The position numbers and the translations under genes were made by a program. The notes beneath the pieces are model-generated. The model was not told the origin of the DNA. It was given only the letters and a program-made list of their open reading frames with translations, and did not search any database. 64,000 nucleotides of DNA from Ga0077536 sp943370145. GTDB lineage: Bacteria > Pseudomonadota > Gammaproteobacteria > Ga0077536. The stretch lies in assembly GCA_943370145.1 (NCBI GenBank), contig CALRPY020000011.1, positions 30,827-94,826 on the forward strand, in the 5' to 3' direction. Below are positions 1 to 8,837 of this stretch, piece by piece. Every line of letters begins with the position of its first letter. Position 1 is the stretch's first letter.

Positions 1-522
1 AAGACCGTAGCCGTCACCGGCGTGTTGCTGGCCGCGGCAGCCGGCCTCTTCTCCCCGGGCCGATTCCATGGCTGGGGCTGGCTGATGGGCTTCCTGCTGG
101 TCTACCAGAGGAACGGCGTGATGTTCGGCAAGCGCCTGATTCAGGCCAGCCGCGCCGCCAAAGTGGCCGACCCGCAGTTGCGCGCCAACACGATTGCCTT
201 CGTGCACAACTGCACCGTCTACGACCTGCAGGACGGCACCATAAGCCCGGCGGCATTCACCCAGAGCACCTACATCTGGGCGCAGATGGGCACGCCCAAT
301 CCCGGACGCTTCTCCACTTGGGGCAACCCGGTTCAGGTGGACACCTGTCCGGCGATCTACGCCCGCCTGAACGGGCGACTGCCCGCCGAGATCGCCCGGG
401 CCCGCGCCACGCTCGCCCTGCAGATGAACCCCACGCTGGACCCCACCATCGCCGCCGGTGTCATCGATGGCCAGCTTGAGCAGGCCTACACGAAGACCCG
501 CATCGCCCCCCCTAAAAGTTGA
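1..522 (+). CDS. TraG N-terminal-type conjugation protein, 3' fragment, prematurely ended
   Basis: The reading frame is open from base 1, so the 5' end lies outside the window; the GTG at 22 is probably internal. The visible part has a hydrophobic segment, then a stretch reading DPQLRANTIAFVHNCTVYDL and a later VDTCPAIYARLN, which resembles the N-terminal half of TraG mating-pair proteins (a membrane segment followed by a periplasmic region with spaced cysteines). These proteins normally continue for hundreds of residues; this frame stops at 522 and defence genes start about 150 bp later on the other strand. I infer a gene truncated by the arrival of the cargo, or the end of a short TraG variant. 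Family assignment is by eye and moderate. Confidence 0.5.
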   Translation, partial: KTVAVTGVLLAAAAGLFSPGRFHGWGWLMGFLLVYQRNGVMFGKRLIQASRAAKVADPQLRANTIAFVHNCTVYDLQDGTISPAAFTQSTYIWAQMGTPNPGRFSTWGNPVQVDTCPAIYARLNGRLPAEIARARATLALQMNPTLDPTIAAGVIDGQLEQAYTKTRIAPPKS

Positions 523-676
523 CCGATCGATGATGGTGTGGGTTGCTAGCGGCTGGCCTCCCGCATAGGGGACCGTGCTTCATCGGCGCGCATCGGGAAA
601 ACACCCGCGCCCCCCGTCGAATCGATTCCGCGCACGCATCAACTACATGATCTGCTTCGAAGCCGGCTATCAGAAG

Positions 677-2791
677 TCAGGTTGCTGGCCCGCGGAACCC
701 CTCGTCCTCACATCGTTGCTTGATTTCGAGGAGCTTCTTCCAGTCCTTGCCCATCGCGAGCTTGGTCGCCCCTTCCGGGGTGGCAGCTCTCTGAAGCAGC
801 GTTCTCTCAGGGCCGAACACATGCTGGGCGACCTGGTCCCATCCGTTCAGGGACCGCCAATAGCCGTTGCGCGCCAGCTCAACAACCTCGGTCTGCCGTG
901 CGATGCCATCATCCTGGGTGCCCTGGCGGCGGGCCTCACGGCCGCGCACCCTGTGCTCGGCCTTGTCGACTGACCAGTTCGTCATGGCGGCACCAAGATC
1001 AAAGTTCAGGCCTGAAACTCTTTGCCAGCAGCTTTCCTTCTTGGCCCACTCGCCGATGTTCGAGGAGCCGGCCGGCGTCTCGAGAAGCGCATCCTGTACC
1101 AGGATCGCGGCCCGTCTGTAGCATTCGTCAAGGCTCTCGTCAGTGGACTGTTTCTCCCAGACTCGCGCGAGGTCCGGCTCTCTGCCTTTGGCTCGAATCG
1201 CATGGAATACGAGCGCCCATGCGTAGGCAACGATCTGTGGCCGATAGTCGCCCTTGTACCAGCTCCCCTTGCCCTCGGAGACAATTGCTTCGCCCGCCTT
1301 CCAGAGAATGGCCGCTGCCACGATCCGCTGGTAATAAACCTCGCCAAAATCCGGGCTGAGTTCCTGCCAATGTTCCGCCTCGGTCCGGTCGTCCTTCGGA
1401 GAGAACGTGCCCGCGAACTTGATAAAGTTCTTCTGAACGCCTAGCGCCACCCAGTGAGGCTTCTCTTCGAGAGTGCTGTCGTACTTGGCAAGCTCCGTCT
1501 TGTTGATGACCTGCCTTGAAGGGAACTCCAGATCAAAGGCATCCTTCCGAGCCTTGGAAAGATAGAGTCGCTCATTCTGATACTGTCCGCGCGACCTCTC
1601 GTAGAACCACTTGCTTTGGACGCGCTGCCCGGCCCTTGCCGGTACGAGGAGCCGGCGGGATATTTCCTCCATCTTCCGGTGGAAGGGATGGTTCGCAAAG
1701 AAGTCAGCGATCGCCACCTTGTTCTGGGTATTCGCGTACTCCGCGATCCTTGGAATCAGGTCGTGTGCCCGCTCACGGTTCACCACGGTCAGCTTCATGG
1801 GGACCGCGACCCCATCCAGCGTTAGCCTGTCCTGTTTGCGGGCACGCAGAATGCTGGCGGTGGTCTGACCTCCGTTGACGATCTGAAGGTCAGAAATGTC
1901 GGTGATACGGCTCATGCCGCCCCCGCCATCTACCGTGATGTCCATCGCCGTGGCGGCGATGCCGTTGTTGTAGGCGAAGAAGAGGTGCCTTGCGTCCTGG
2001 ATTGTCCTTCGGATGCCCTTGTTGACGTTCCCCTTCATGCCGAGAAACGAACGCACGTTGCCCTCAAGCAGCCGGCTACCATAGCGGTCGAACAGGTCAG
2101 CAAGGAGGTTCCCGTCAATGACGCAGAGGTAGGACTTAAGGCCATCGGCCTTCGATGCTTCTATGCAGGGGATACCAGCTGACTGGAATTCCGACAGGTC
2201 AATCTCGACCAACTCCCGCTCCCGGTCCGACGCGTACATCGCCATCAGGCGCCGCAGATCCCAGATATGCGTCTCAGCCGGAATATCCCCGATCTGCGAG
2301 CGGAGTTCCTTCTTGAAGCGCTGAGTCAGGGTTTGATTGGAGAAGATGTGAAGCCGAATGCAGGAAATGTCGGATTTCCGGCGCCGCAAGGTATCAACCA
2401 GCGCATATGCTGATGCAGATTCGTGCATTTGCGCCATCGGCTTTCCTGCCAGCGCGGTTGACGCAAAGTTCTCGAGCCAGCTCCGCAGTTGGTCAACATC
2501 CGTAGTCAACAGCGGGCCCGGCTCCGCGTCTTCCACCCACCGGCCAATCACTAGCGAGATAGTTCCATCGGACTCGTCCAGTTCCGTAAATCCATGGAGC
2601 CTAAGCTGCCGGCCGCGGGAATCCTGGGAAATATGCTCAGCGAGAGTGAACTCGCCGAAGACTGGATCTTCCTCCAGCCTGGCTGCCACCTCGGAGACGA
2701 AAGCCAAGGTATCAACCAGGTGTTCAGTTGAGGCCCGCCGGACAACCATCTGGCGCAGTTCGTCAAGGAACTCGTTCTCTTTCATCCTCAA
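677..2791 (-). CDS. AIPR (abortive phage resistance) family protein
   Basis: 704 residues if started at the ATG at 2791; a second ATG two codons later (2785) is equally possible. The centre carries the hallmark AIPR segments: HLFFAYNNGIAATA, soon followed by a LQIVNGGQTTASI stretch, then a region ending with conserved W and Y residues (KSKWFYERSRGQYQNE). AIPR proteins are linked to abortive infection and are usual partners of Z1 and MORC ATPases in modification-linked defence operons. Here it is the last gene of a four-gene minus-strand operon, and its start overlaps the end of the DUF4420 gene by 29 bp, so translation is probably coupled. Its biochemical activity is not evident from sequence. 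Confidence 0.85.
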   Translation of the reverse strand: MRMKENEFLDELRQMVVRRASTEHLVDTLAFVSEVAARLEEDPVFGEFTLAEHISQDSRGRQLRLHGFTELDESDGTISLVIGRWVEDAEPGPLLTTDVDQLRSWLENFASTALAGKPMAQMHESASAYALVDTLRRRKSDISCIRLHIFSNQTLTQRFKKELRSQIGDIPAETHIWDLRRLMAMYASDRERELVEIDLSEFQSAGIPCIEASKADGLKSYLCVIDGNLLADLFDRYGSRLLEGNVRSFLGMKGNVNKGIRRTIQDARHLFFAYNNGIAATAMDITVDGGGGMSRITDISDLQIVNGGQTTASILRARKQDRLTLDGVAVPMKLTVVNRERAHDLIPRIAEYANTQNKVAIADFFANHPFHRKMEEISRRLLVPARAGQRVQSKWFYERSRGQYQNERLYLSKARKDAFDLEFPSRQVINKTELAKYDSTLEEKPHWVALGVQKNFIKFAGTFSPKDDRTEAEHWQELSPDFGEVYYQRIVAAAILWKAGEAIVSEGKGSWYKGDYRPQIVAYAWALVFHAIRAKGREPDLARVWEKQSTDESLDECYRRAAILVQDALLETPAGSSNIGEWAKKESCWQRVSGLNFDLGAAMTNWSVDKAEHRVRGREARRQGTQDDGIARQTEVVELARNGYWRSLNGWDQVAQHVFGPERTLLQRAATPEGATKLAMGKDWKKLLEIKQRCEDEGFRGPAT

Positions 2792-3755
2792 TGCCTCGAG
2801 CTGTTTTGCGCAGGAAGTCCAGCGAGAGGGTGTAAGTGGCCGACATTACGCCCATCGGCACTGACGCAACGGTCAGTCTCGGAAAGCCCGCCGTGACATA
2901 AAATTCCTCACTGGACAGGGGCTGGAACAGGATCACGTCGTAATGGGGGCCTTCGACGTAGCCTCCTTCCAGCACCCGTCCCCTGAAGACTGACAGGGCG
3001 TCGGGCGATACAGCAAGAAGTCCTTCCACTCTCGGTATGAGGCTGTTGAGACCAATGGCGCCAGTCTCGCCTGGCGAGGCCGGCCTCATCGTATGGACAC
3101 TGATGCGGACCGGGACGAGCGAGTCGAGTTGTTGAAGGGAACTTATGGAGATGCTCTCCGCACCCGGCCCGACGGCTTTCACCTCGATGGCCTCATCCGA
3201 GAACTGAAAATCCTGATCAGCGCCCACCTGCCCTACCCATCCTGTCACCGCCTCAATCGGGGAGCGCCTTCCGCCAAGCAGGACTTTCTCCAGCACCAGA
3301 AGCTCCGCCAACATCCCCTTGACCTGCCACGACTCCAGAAAGCCACCTGATCCATGGTCGAAGAGTTTCTTCCATAAGGTGAGCCGGTCGCGAAAAAGGG
3401 CTATCAGAGCTGCTTCATCGGAGACAGTACCCAAGGCATCGACCAGGTCTTGGCAAAGCCGGCCGAAGACACCTCTGAGACCCAGTTGCCGCAACCGCAG
3501 GGCCATCAGCCATGAGCCGTCACTGCGCGGCAGCCTGAAGTAATCAAGCGAGACGGAGTCGAGCTTCAGAGCCGGCGGCTGTCTGCCGACGCCGATTGCA
3601 AGCATCACATACCCGGAACTGTCGACGCCGGCAAAGACATTGAAATGGAAGTCCGGATCCACCCGCCGGAGCTTATGGCGGCCTTCGGCAATAGGTTCGG
3701 AGCGGGCATCTTCAAGAATTTTTTCCCAGATCTCCTCAATCATCGTCATCGTCAT
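2763..3755 (-). CDS. DUF4420 PD-(D/E)XK family putative nuclease
   Basis: 330 residues. The nuclease core sits around residues 150-195: an E151 in a GMLAELLVLEK helix, then W173, D180/D182 with a following Phe, and an IEVKA strand supplying E191 and K193. This D...ExK arrangement is that of the PD-(D/E)XK fold, and the overall sequence matches the DUF4420 group described as the restriction subunit of MORC/Z1 operons. The N-terminus reads MTMTMIEE, giving three possible starts (3755, 3749, 3743), all inside the acidic 3' end of the Z1 gene. It overlaps Z1 by about 20 bp and AIPR by 29 bp. I infer it is the DNA-cutting component. Confidence 0.85.
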   Translation of the reverse strand: MTMTMIEEIWEKILEDARSEPIAEGRHKLRRVDPDFHFNVFAGVDSSGYVMLAIGVGRQPPALKLDSVSLDYFRLPRSDGSWLMALRLRQLGLRGVFGRLCQDLVDALGTVSDEAALIALFRDRLTLWKKLFDHGSGGFLESWQVKGMLAELLVLEKVLLGGRRSPIEAVTGWVGQVGADQDFQFSDEAIEVKAVGPGAESISISSLQQLDSLVPVRISVHTMRPASPGETGAIGLNSLIPRVEGLLAVSPDALSVFRGRVLEGGYVEGPHYDVILFQPLSSEEFYVTAGFPRLTVASVPMGVMSATYTLSLDFLRKTARGIEDERERVP

Positions 3756-6462
3756 CGTCCTCTTCTTCGAAGAGCCCCAGTTGCTGCATGTAGACCTTGT
3801 TCAGCCTGTAGGGAACGGACGTAGATTCCGTCTCAGCATACTCGGGGAAGACAAGGCTGACGGCTACCAGCAGGTCCGGCTCGATTGATGCCACATCCAA
3901 CATCCGCTTCTCTGCCTTCGAGTCAGCCTTCGCCCCGGCCGGCTGGATTGCGTGGATGGTGAGCAGGGGCCGGGCCCTGAAGCCCCGGTAGGCGCTGCCC
4001 GGTACCGTCTCCTTGTCGCTGTTCTCCCCGCGCCACTCACTCTCTGCCTGGGCAATCTGCTCGTCCGTCAGGCCAACTTTCTCGTCGGCAATCTCGCCGA
4101 CGCGCTGCTTGTTGACTTTCAGGTATGACGCCGACGAACTTGACGGCTTCTCGAACCGCCGCCTGCGTCTCCTGATATGAGCAACCTTGCCGTCCGGTCC
4201 GGAAAATTCAATCTCTAGCGACTGATCGCCTTTTCCCTGGGGAAGGCACACGTCCCAGTGGCTGAGCTTCTCCAAATTGTTGTCGCGTATGAAAGAAATG
4301 ATTGGCCGCTCGCCGGTTTTCTGGTCAGGGATGAAGACCCCATTCAGGGGCGGGATCTGCATCTGCCCGAGGAAATCAGCCACCTTGGTGGCGGGTACGT
4401 TCCGCCAGAAATACCGGCCGCCATCCTCTCCACGTCCACTGAGCCGCTCCGCGTTACCCAGCGAAGACAGGAAGGCTGACGCAACCGCTGCATTTGCCAG
4501 GTTGGCGTCCCTCGACTTCGGCAGGAAGGGGGTTTCCGTGGCGCGCAGGCTGAAGGACAGACTCATATCGACCTCTGATGAGTTTCGCATCTTGTTCGCG
4601 GCCGTGACGAGCAATGCGCCCGGATGCGACTTGACCCGCATGCCGAACTGACTGGGCTTCAACTTGTTTGCGTGCATGCGCCTGATATCGACCCGCAGCT
4701 CAGTAACCACCTCCGCGATGTGCGCAAACCAATCCTGGGCGTCCGGCGTCATCCAGATTCGGCAGAGGTCCGCGTACCGTGGCCGGTATCCAAACCAGCG
4801 GCCCATCTGCAGCAGCGTGTCGTAGGCCTTCGAGTTCCGGTGGAAGTAGCTGACACAGAGTCCTTCGAGGGTCATGCCCCGCGACAGTGTCTGCCCTCCA
4901 ATCGCAATAACACGGCGTCCCTTGTCGTTGTTCCTGTAGGTTCGGTAGTTTAGTCGCTCGTCCTGACCCGCTCGCTGGTTGATCGTCAGTACCTTTACTG
5001 ACGCCGTGGAGTCGTACAACGCCTTGCGCACGTCGTTCCAGCCTGACCCGCAATCCGTGTAGTGCTCTTCGAATAGCTCATGGAGCCACACGAGGCTGGG
5101 CCGGCGGTTCCACAGGTCATCGTCCGCCGCATACTGCTTGATATCTTCTATCAGCTCATACCGGAAGTTCTTCACGACATCCGAAATTCGCTGCTGCACG
5201 TCCGTGAACCGGGACACGTTTACGAGCATCGACCGGTGTCTGAGGGGCTCGCCGCGCAGGTCACGGATCGTGCAGGAGAGCAGGAAAATCCCTATCGCGT
5301 CCCTGAGTGACTCCGGCAACTCATGGATTTCCAGTTCCTTTTTGTGCTTCTCTGGAAAAATTGCGGCTGCATCGTCGATGTCCACAAGCTGCCTGTCGTG
5401 GCCGCCACCTTCGAGAAAGATGGATGTCGCACCGATGTAGCTCGTCGGAGCATTGAGGCTATACACGAAATTCTTCGGGAACAGGTCCTGCGCCTCTGGA
5501 TTGATGAAGACGTTGGCGAAGGGTGTTGCCGTATAGGCTACGTATGAAGCCTGATGAAACCTGTCCAGCACCTCACGGATCAGCCGGTTGATAGTCGCAG
5601 GATTATCGTCTCGCCGCGCATTGACCGAGGCGTTGTCTGCCTCGTCATCCACCAGCAGCAACGGAATCCTGAGTCGATCGGCCCCTGAAGGGGTCTGCGA
5701 CTTCAGGTAGGAGATGAGGTTGTCCAGTGCGGATTTGTTTTTCTTCATCACCAGAAGAACCGGCTCGTTGATGTTCTCGAGGGGAATGCCTCCGAGGGCT
5801 GCGCGGTTGGTGGTCAGGAAGTCCGACTCGGTTGAAGTGAGCACGTTTGGGATCTTGGTCCGAAACCGGCCCGCGCCGAACCGCTGTCCGCCGGTGTTCC
5901 GGTTCAAAAGGTCTCGGCTGTCCGCTCCGACGAATCCTTCATCCAGGCGCTCCTGCGTCTGGGATCGCAGGTCTTCGATGGTCCCCGTCAGTAGCACGAT
6001 AAACCTGTATCCAGAATCGCCAGCCTTGCAGATGAGGCCGCAGTAACTGGCCGTTTTGCCGGACTGGACATCGCCCATGACCAGTCCGTGGATCCGCCAG
6101 CGGTTCGGTGATGAGGGGTTGCCACACTCGGTCAAGATATTGTCTGTGTCCTCATCCAGGGTGCGGATTACTGGTGCAGGAAAGTTGTCCGACCTGAGTT
6201 GCTGGACGTAGGAGTCCCAGTATGTCCAGTTCGTAGAAGCCTTGATGTCTTCGACCCAAGGTACGCTCTCGCCGTCGGTCAGACCTTCCCCGGCGTCCAC
6301 AACGATGCCAATGGAGGACTCTAGTTGCTTGCGGATGGAGTCGAAGTTTGCTTCCCGTGTCTGTGGCAGTACCGCGAGCGTCGCCATGACTTCGTCAAGA
6401 ACTTCGTCGGTAAGGGTGCGGTTGCCCACAAGGCCAACCGCAATCAGAAAGGGATCGCTCAC
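3736..6462 (-). CDS. Z1-domain superfamily II helicase-like ATPase
   Basis: 908 residues. Walker A is at about 130-137 (GDVQSGKT), the DEAD-type Walker B at 273-276 (LLLVDDEADNAS), and a later GGQTLSRGMTLEGL ... TLLQMGRWFGYR stretch is the typical Z1 motif V/VI region. Z1 proteins are superfamily II ATPases found with MORC, DUF4420 and AIPR proteins. The C-terminus ends in an EEED plus seven-aspartate tail, encoded by an alternating GAC/GAT run that also holds the start codons of the next gene. Its start overlaps the MORC stop by 4 bp (ATGA). I infer a translocase or remodeller feeding DNA to the nuclease. Confidence 0.88.
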   Translation of the reverse strand: MSDPFLIAVGLVGNRTLTDEVLDEVMATLAVLPQTREANFDSIRKQLESSIGIVVDAGEGLTDGESVPWVEDIKASTNWTYWDSYVQQLRSDNFPAPVIRTLDEDTDNILTECGNPSSPNRWRIHGLVMGDVQSGKTASYCGLICKAGDSGYRFIVLLTGTIEDLRSQTQERLDEGFVGADSRDLLNRNTGGQRFGAGRFRTKIPNVLTSTESDFLTTNRAALGGIPLENINEPVLLVMKKNKSALDNLISYLKSQTPSGADRLRIPLLLVDDEADNASVNARRDDNPATINRLIREVLDRFHQASYVAYTATPFANVFINPEAQDLFPKNFVYSLNAPTSYIGATSIFLEGGGHDRQLVDIDDAAAIFPEKHKKELEIHELPESLRDAIGIFLLSCTIRDLRGEPLRHRSMLVNVSRFTDVQQRISDVVKNFRYELIEDIKQYAADDDLWNRRPSLVWLHELFEEHYTDCGSGWNDVRKALYDSTASVKVLTINQRAGQDERLNYRTYRNNDKGRRVIAIGGQTLSRGMTLEGLCVSYFHRNSKAYDTLLQMGRWFGYRPRYADLCRIWMTPDAQDWFAHIAEVVTELRVDIRRMHANKLKPSQFGMRVKSHPGALLVTAANKMRNSSEVDMSLSFSLRATETPFLPKSRDANLANAAVASAFLSSLGNAERLSGRGEDGGRYFWRNVPATKVADFLGQMQIPPLNGVFIPDQKTGERPIISFIRDNNLEKLSHWDVCLPQGKGDQSLEIEFSGPDGKVAHIRRRRRRFEKPSSSSASYLKVNKQRVGEIADEKVGLTDEQIAQAESEWRGENSDKETVPGSAYRGFRARPLLTIHAIQPAGAKADSKAEKRMLDVASIEPDLLVAVSLVFPEYAETESTSVPYRLNKVYMQQLGLFEEEDDDDDDD

Positions 6463-7910
6463 CGTTCCACTTCCTCCTTAATAAGATGGTGTAGCTCTGG
6501 GTGCCTGCACATAGGGTCGATTTCTAGTATCCGACCAATTCCTAGACCTGTTGCCTTTATCAGGCTATCCGTCAGTTCTACCAACTCCTTGAGTAACTCG
6601 TCCCCAGTATTAGCCGGACAGTCGGCGCACATGTCGGCATATATCCCTTGGTACGGAATGGCAGAGCTTAGGACGTCCAAGATCATTTGAAGATGACGTT
6701 GCTCATCATCCCCGAAGGACTCGGACAACTTCAGGATCAAAGGGTGGTCTCTGTTGACCTGGTAGCGGACGGCTCCCGGCCCCAGTTCGATTCGGAGCCA
6801 CACCGGAACATAGTCCCTTGCGGAATTTGTGATCCGTCCGCCATAGGTCACCGTGCGCCTGCTGCTATTGGCAAAGTGCGGGATCAGCTCCTTCAGTCGA
6901 CTGCGGATCGGGTCCGGTGGATGGGCCGCGGACTTCTTGATGTCCAGTGCCCAGAGGTCATCGAAGGTGTTGGGTATGTCCACCTGGACCCTGGTCAGCT
7001 TGAAGAACTCTTCCTTCGGAACCAAGCCGAACCATGTTCCCCAGATGACGAGACGACGGCCGCGGTAGACATAAAATCCCTGGGTTCCTCGAAGTCCTTC
7101 CCGCCCTCCGGCAGTCTCGATCTCTTCGGCCGTAAGGTTGCTCACGGGAGGCAGGACAAATGGCCGGACGCACACATTGCCTCGCTCATGCTTGATTGTC
7201 TGCCCCTCCAGTTCCTGCCGTAGTTTTCTACCACCGAGGAACGGATCACGTGGCGGTAACGGCCGGCTGTTTACAGTGATCAAGACCGCTGGATGCTTCC
7301 CTTCGCTCTGAGTAAATCGGTGGAAAACCAGCGCCAGATGCTCTAGCAGGGGTGCCATCTTGGTGGTCATCTCGCGCTGGGGGTCCCGGGCTCCCGCAGT
7401 GAGGCGGTCGAGCACCTGCCAGATGACTAGGGTGCCCGAGACCTGCGATGCCAGCCGGTCGTAAAGAGGGAGTCTGGTGAGGTCTGCGCCAGAAGGAACA
7501 ACGACTACCCACTTGCAGGCGGCCTGAACCACATCCAGATCCCAGCGTCGTGCGCCGATGATTCCGTCCTTGTTGCTGACCACCGTCAGCTGTCGGCACT
7601 GGGACAGCGATGCGGTCTTTAGTCCGAGTCCGAAGCGCCCAAGGTCCGTAGATTCCCGATGATCAGAGGGATTTCCGCTGCCGTGCCGCATGGCATCCGT
7701 CAGCTCGCTGGGGCTCATCCCGTGGCCGTCATCCAGAATTGCCACGAATGGTGTCTCCGAAGCATCGTACTTGACGTGAATGGCTGTGGCCCCGGCAGAC
7801 AGGCTGTTATCAATGATGTCGGCAACGGCTGCCTCGGCAGAATAGCCCACCGCACGCATGGACTCGATAAGTGATACCGGGTCAGGAATTACCTCTAGCG
7901 TCTCGATCAC
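6459..7910 (-). CDS. MORC-like GHKL (HATPase) protein of the Z1/AIPR system
   Basis: 483 residues, GTG start. The GHKL ATP-binding motifs are complete: N box ADIIDNS at 30-36, G1 box ILDDGHGM at 58-65, and GRFGLGLKTASLSQ at 91-104. These are the features of the prokaryotic MORC/MutL/Hsp90 group known to occur in operons with Z1, DUF4420, AIPR and a C5 methyltransferase. The remainder (about 150-483) contains the S5-like transducer region and a C-terminal part without recognisable motifs. It is the first large gene of the operon; its GTG overlaps the stop of a 68-codon ORF by 4 bp (GTGA). Role by inference: ATP-gated clamp or sensor controlling the nuclease. Confidence 0.88.
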   Translation of the reverse strand: MIETLEVIPDPVSLIESMRAVGYSAEAAVADIIDNSLSAGATAIHVKYDASETPFVAILDDGHGMSPSELTDAMRHGSGNPSDHRESTDLGRFGLGLKTASLSQCRQLTVVSNKDGIIGARRWDLDVVQAACKWVVVVPSGADLTRLPLYDRLASQVSGTLVIWQVLDRLTAGARDPQREMTTKMAPLLEHLALVFHRFTQSEGKHPAVLITVNSRPLPPRDPFLGGRKLRQELEGQTIKHERGNVCVRPFVLPPVSNLTAEEIETAGGREGLRGTQGFYVYRGRRLVIWGTWFGLVPKEEFFKLTRVQVDIPNTFDDLWALDIKKSAAHPPDPIRSRLKELIPHFANSSRRTVTYGGRITNSARDYVPVWLRIELGPGAVRYQVNRDHPLILKLSESFGDDEQRHLQMILDVLSSAIPYQGIYADMCADCPANTGDELLKELVELTDSLIKATGLGIGRILEIDPMCRHPELHHLIKEEVER

Positions 7911-8113
7911 TCAACGCTCCTGCGATAGGTCTGCCTCGCCTTCCTCTCGCCTGCGACGGGTACGTTCGCACGCTCGGCGCCAATGATTGCCAGGCACATG
8001 TGAAGGGCTATCACCCCTGGAATCACCCGGCCGAGGCTGGGCAGCACAGCGCGAAGGAGCGGGCTCGCAATATCTGAACATGCCTTGCTAAAAAGAACGT
8101 GAAGAAGCGACAT
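7907..8113 (-). CDS. Possible 68-residue ORF coupled to the MORC gene
   Basis: A small ORF (ATG at 8113) whose TGA overlaps the GTG of the MORC gene in a GTGA junction, the same kind of overlap used elsewhere in this operon. The product is hydrophobic in its first half (residues 1-45) and basic at its end (GERKARQTYRRSVE). No strong Shine-Dalgarno is visible and I recognise no family. It may be a real first gene of the operon, a leader peptide coupling translation into the GTG-started MORC gene, or chance. Confidence 0.35.
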   Translation of the reverse strand: MSLLHVLFSKACSDIASPLLRAVLPSLGRVIPGVIALHMCLAIIGAERANVPVAGERKARQTYRRSVE

Positions 8114-8837
8114 TTTTCTATGGACTCTTCGAGGTCCTGATGCAACGTAATTCGCGACGTGAATTCATTGACGATTCGAAATCCTAGGCGGTCCTCCTTG
8201 CCGAGTCCAGACGACCAGGTCGCGCATGCCTTCCTCCATTTGAGGTATCCCTAGCCTGCTGGGAGCGATGTGGTATACCACTCGAATCAAGGCAGCCAGT
8301 GCGCCAGCTCTGGCTGGCGTTGCACGATAATCTCATTCGTGCGTCGTGCAGAGCATGAGTCGAAATGGCAATTACTGGGAAAACGCGGTGGAAGTGAGTT
8401 TCTTCGCGAACTTCTAGGCCTGAGAGTGGTTCGGTCGTGTTAAGTGTGATGTCCCACGGTGTCGGCATGAGTACCGTTCTCGCATGGGATCAGTGGTATT
8501 GCTCTCCACCTGCTGGTGGACCTGAAGCAAGCGGGATGTCCCCACTTGAGCTTGAGGTCCTCGAACTTTGGTAGGGCTTGGTTACCTGGCAACATGCAAT
8601 TGCACTTCCCCAAATTGCCCGATTACCGAGGGCCTCCCGAATTCCGCGTGCCAGATCAGTTCTGCACCGCAGGGATTGCGCGCCGCTGCTTTGCACGGCG
8701 GGGTGCCTGTCACCGACAGTTCTACCCGGTCAGCAAGACGGCTCGGGGTGGGTCATGGAGCGCCAGCCGGCGCACTGCATATGCAAGTTGGCGAGTTTAA
8801 AGTTGTACATCCAGGAACCCCGGAATGGAGGTATTCG
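8114..8837. other. Non-coding divergent region between defence operons
   Basis: About 720 bp separating the leftward MORC operon from the rightward DUF3883 gene. It is less GC-rich than its surroundings and should hold both promoters. A perfect 7-bp hairpin (CGCCAGC, 4-nt loop, GCTGGCG) lies at 8302-8319 without a T-run, so it is not an obvious terminator. The in-frame extension of the DUF3883 ORF back to 8568 lacks protein-like composition and is treated as non-coding. Confidence 0.5.

Noticed and set aside
8568..8837. Upstream extension of the DUF3883 gene
   Set aside because: The 90 extra codons are Cys/Arg/Ala-rich and unlike protein; the ATG at 8838 has a good ribosome binding site and starts the conserved-looking domain.
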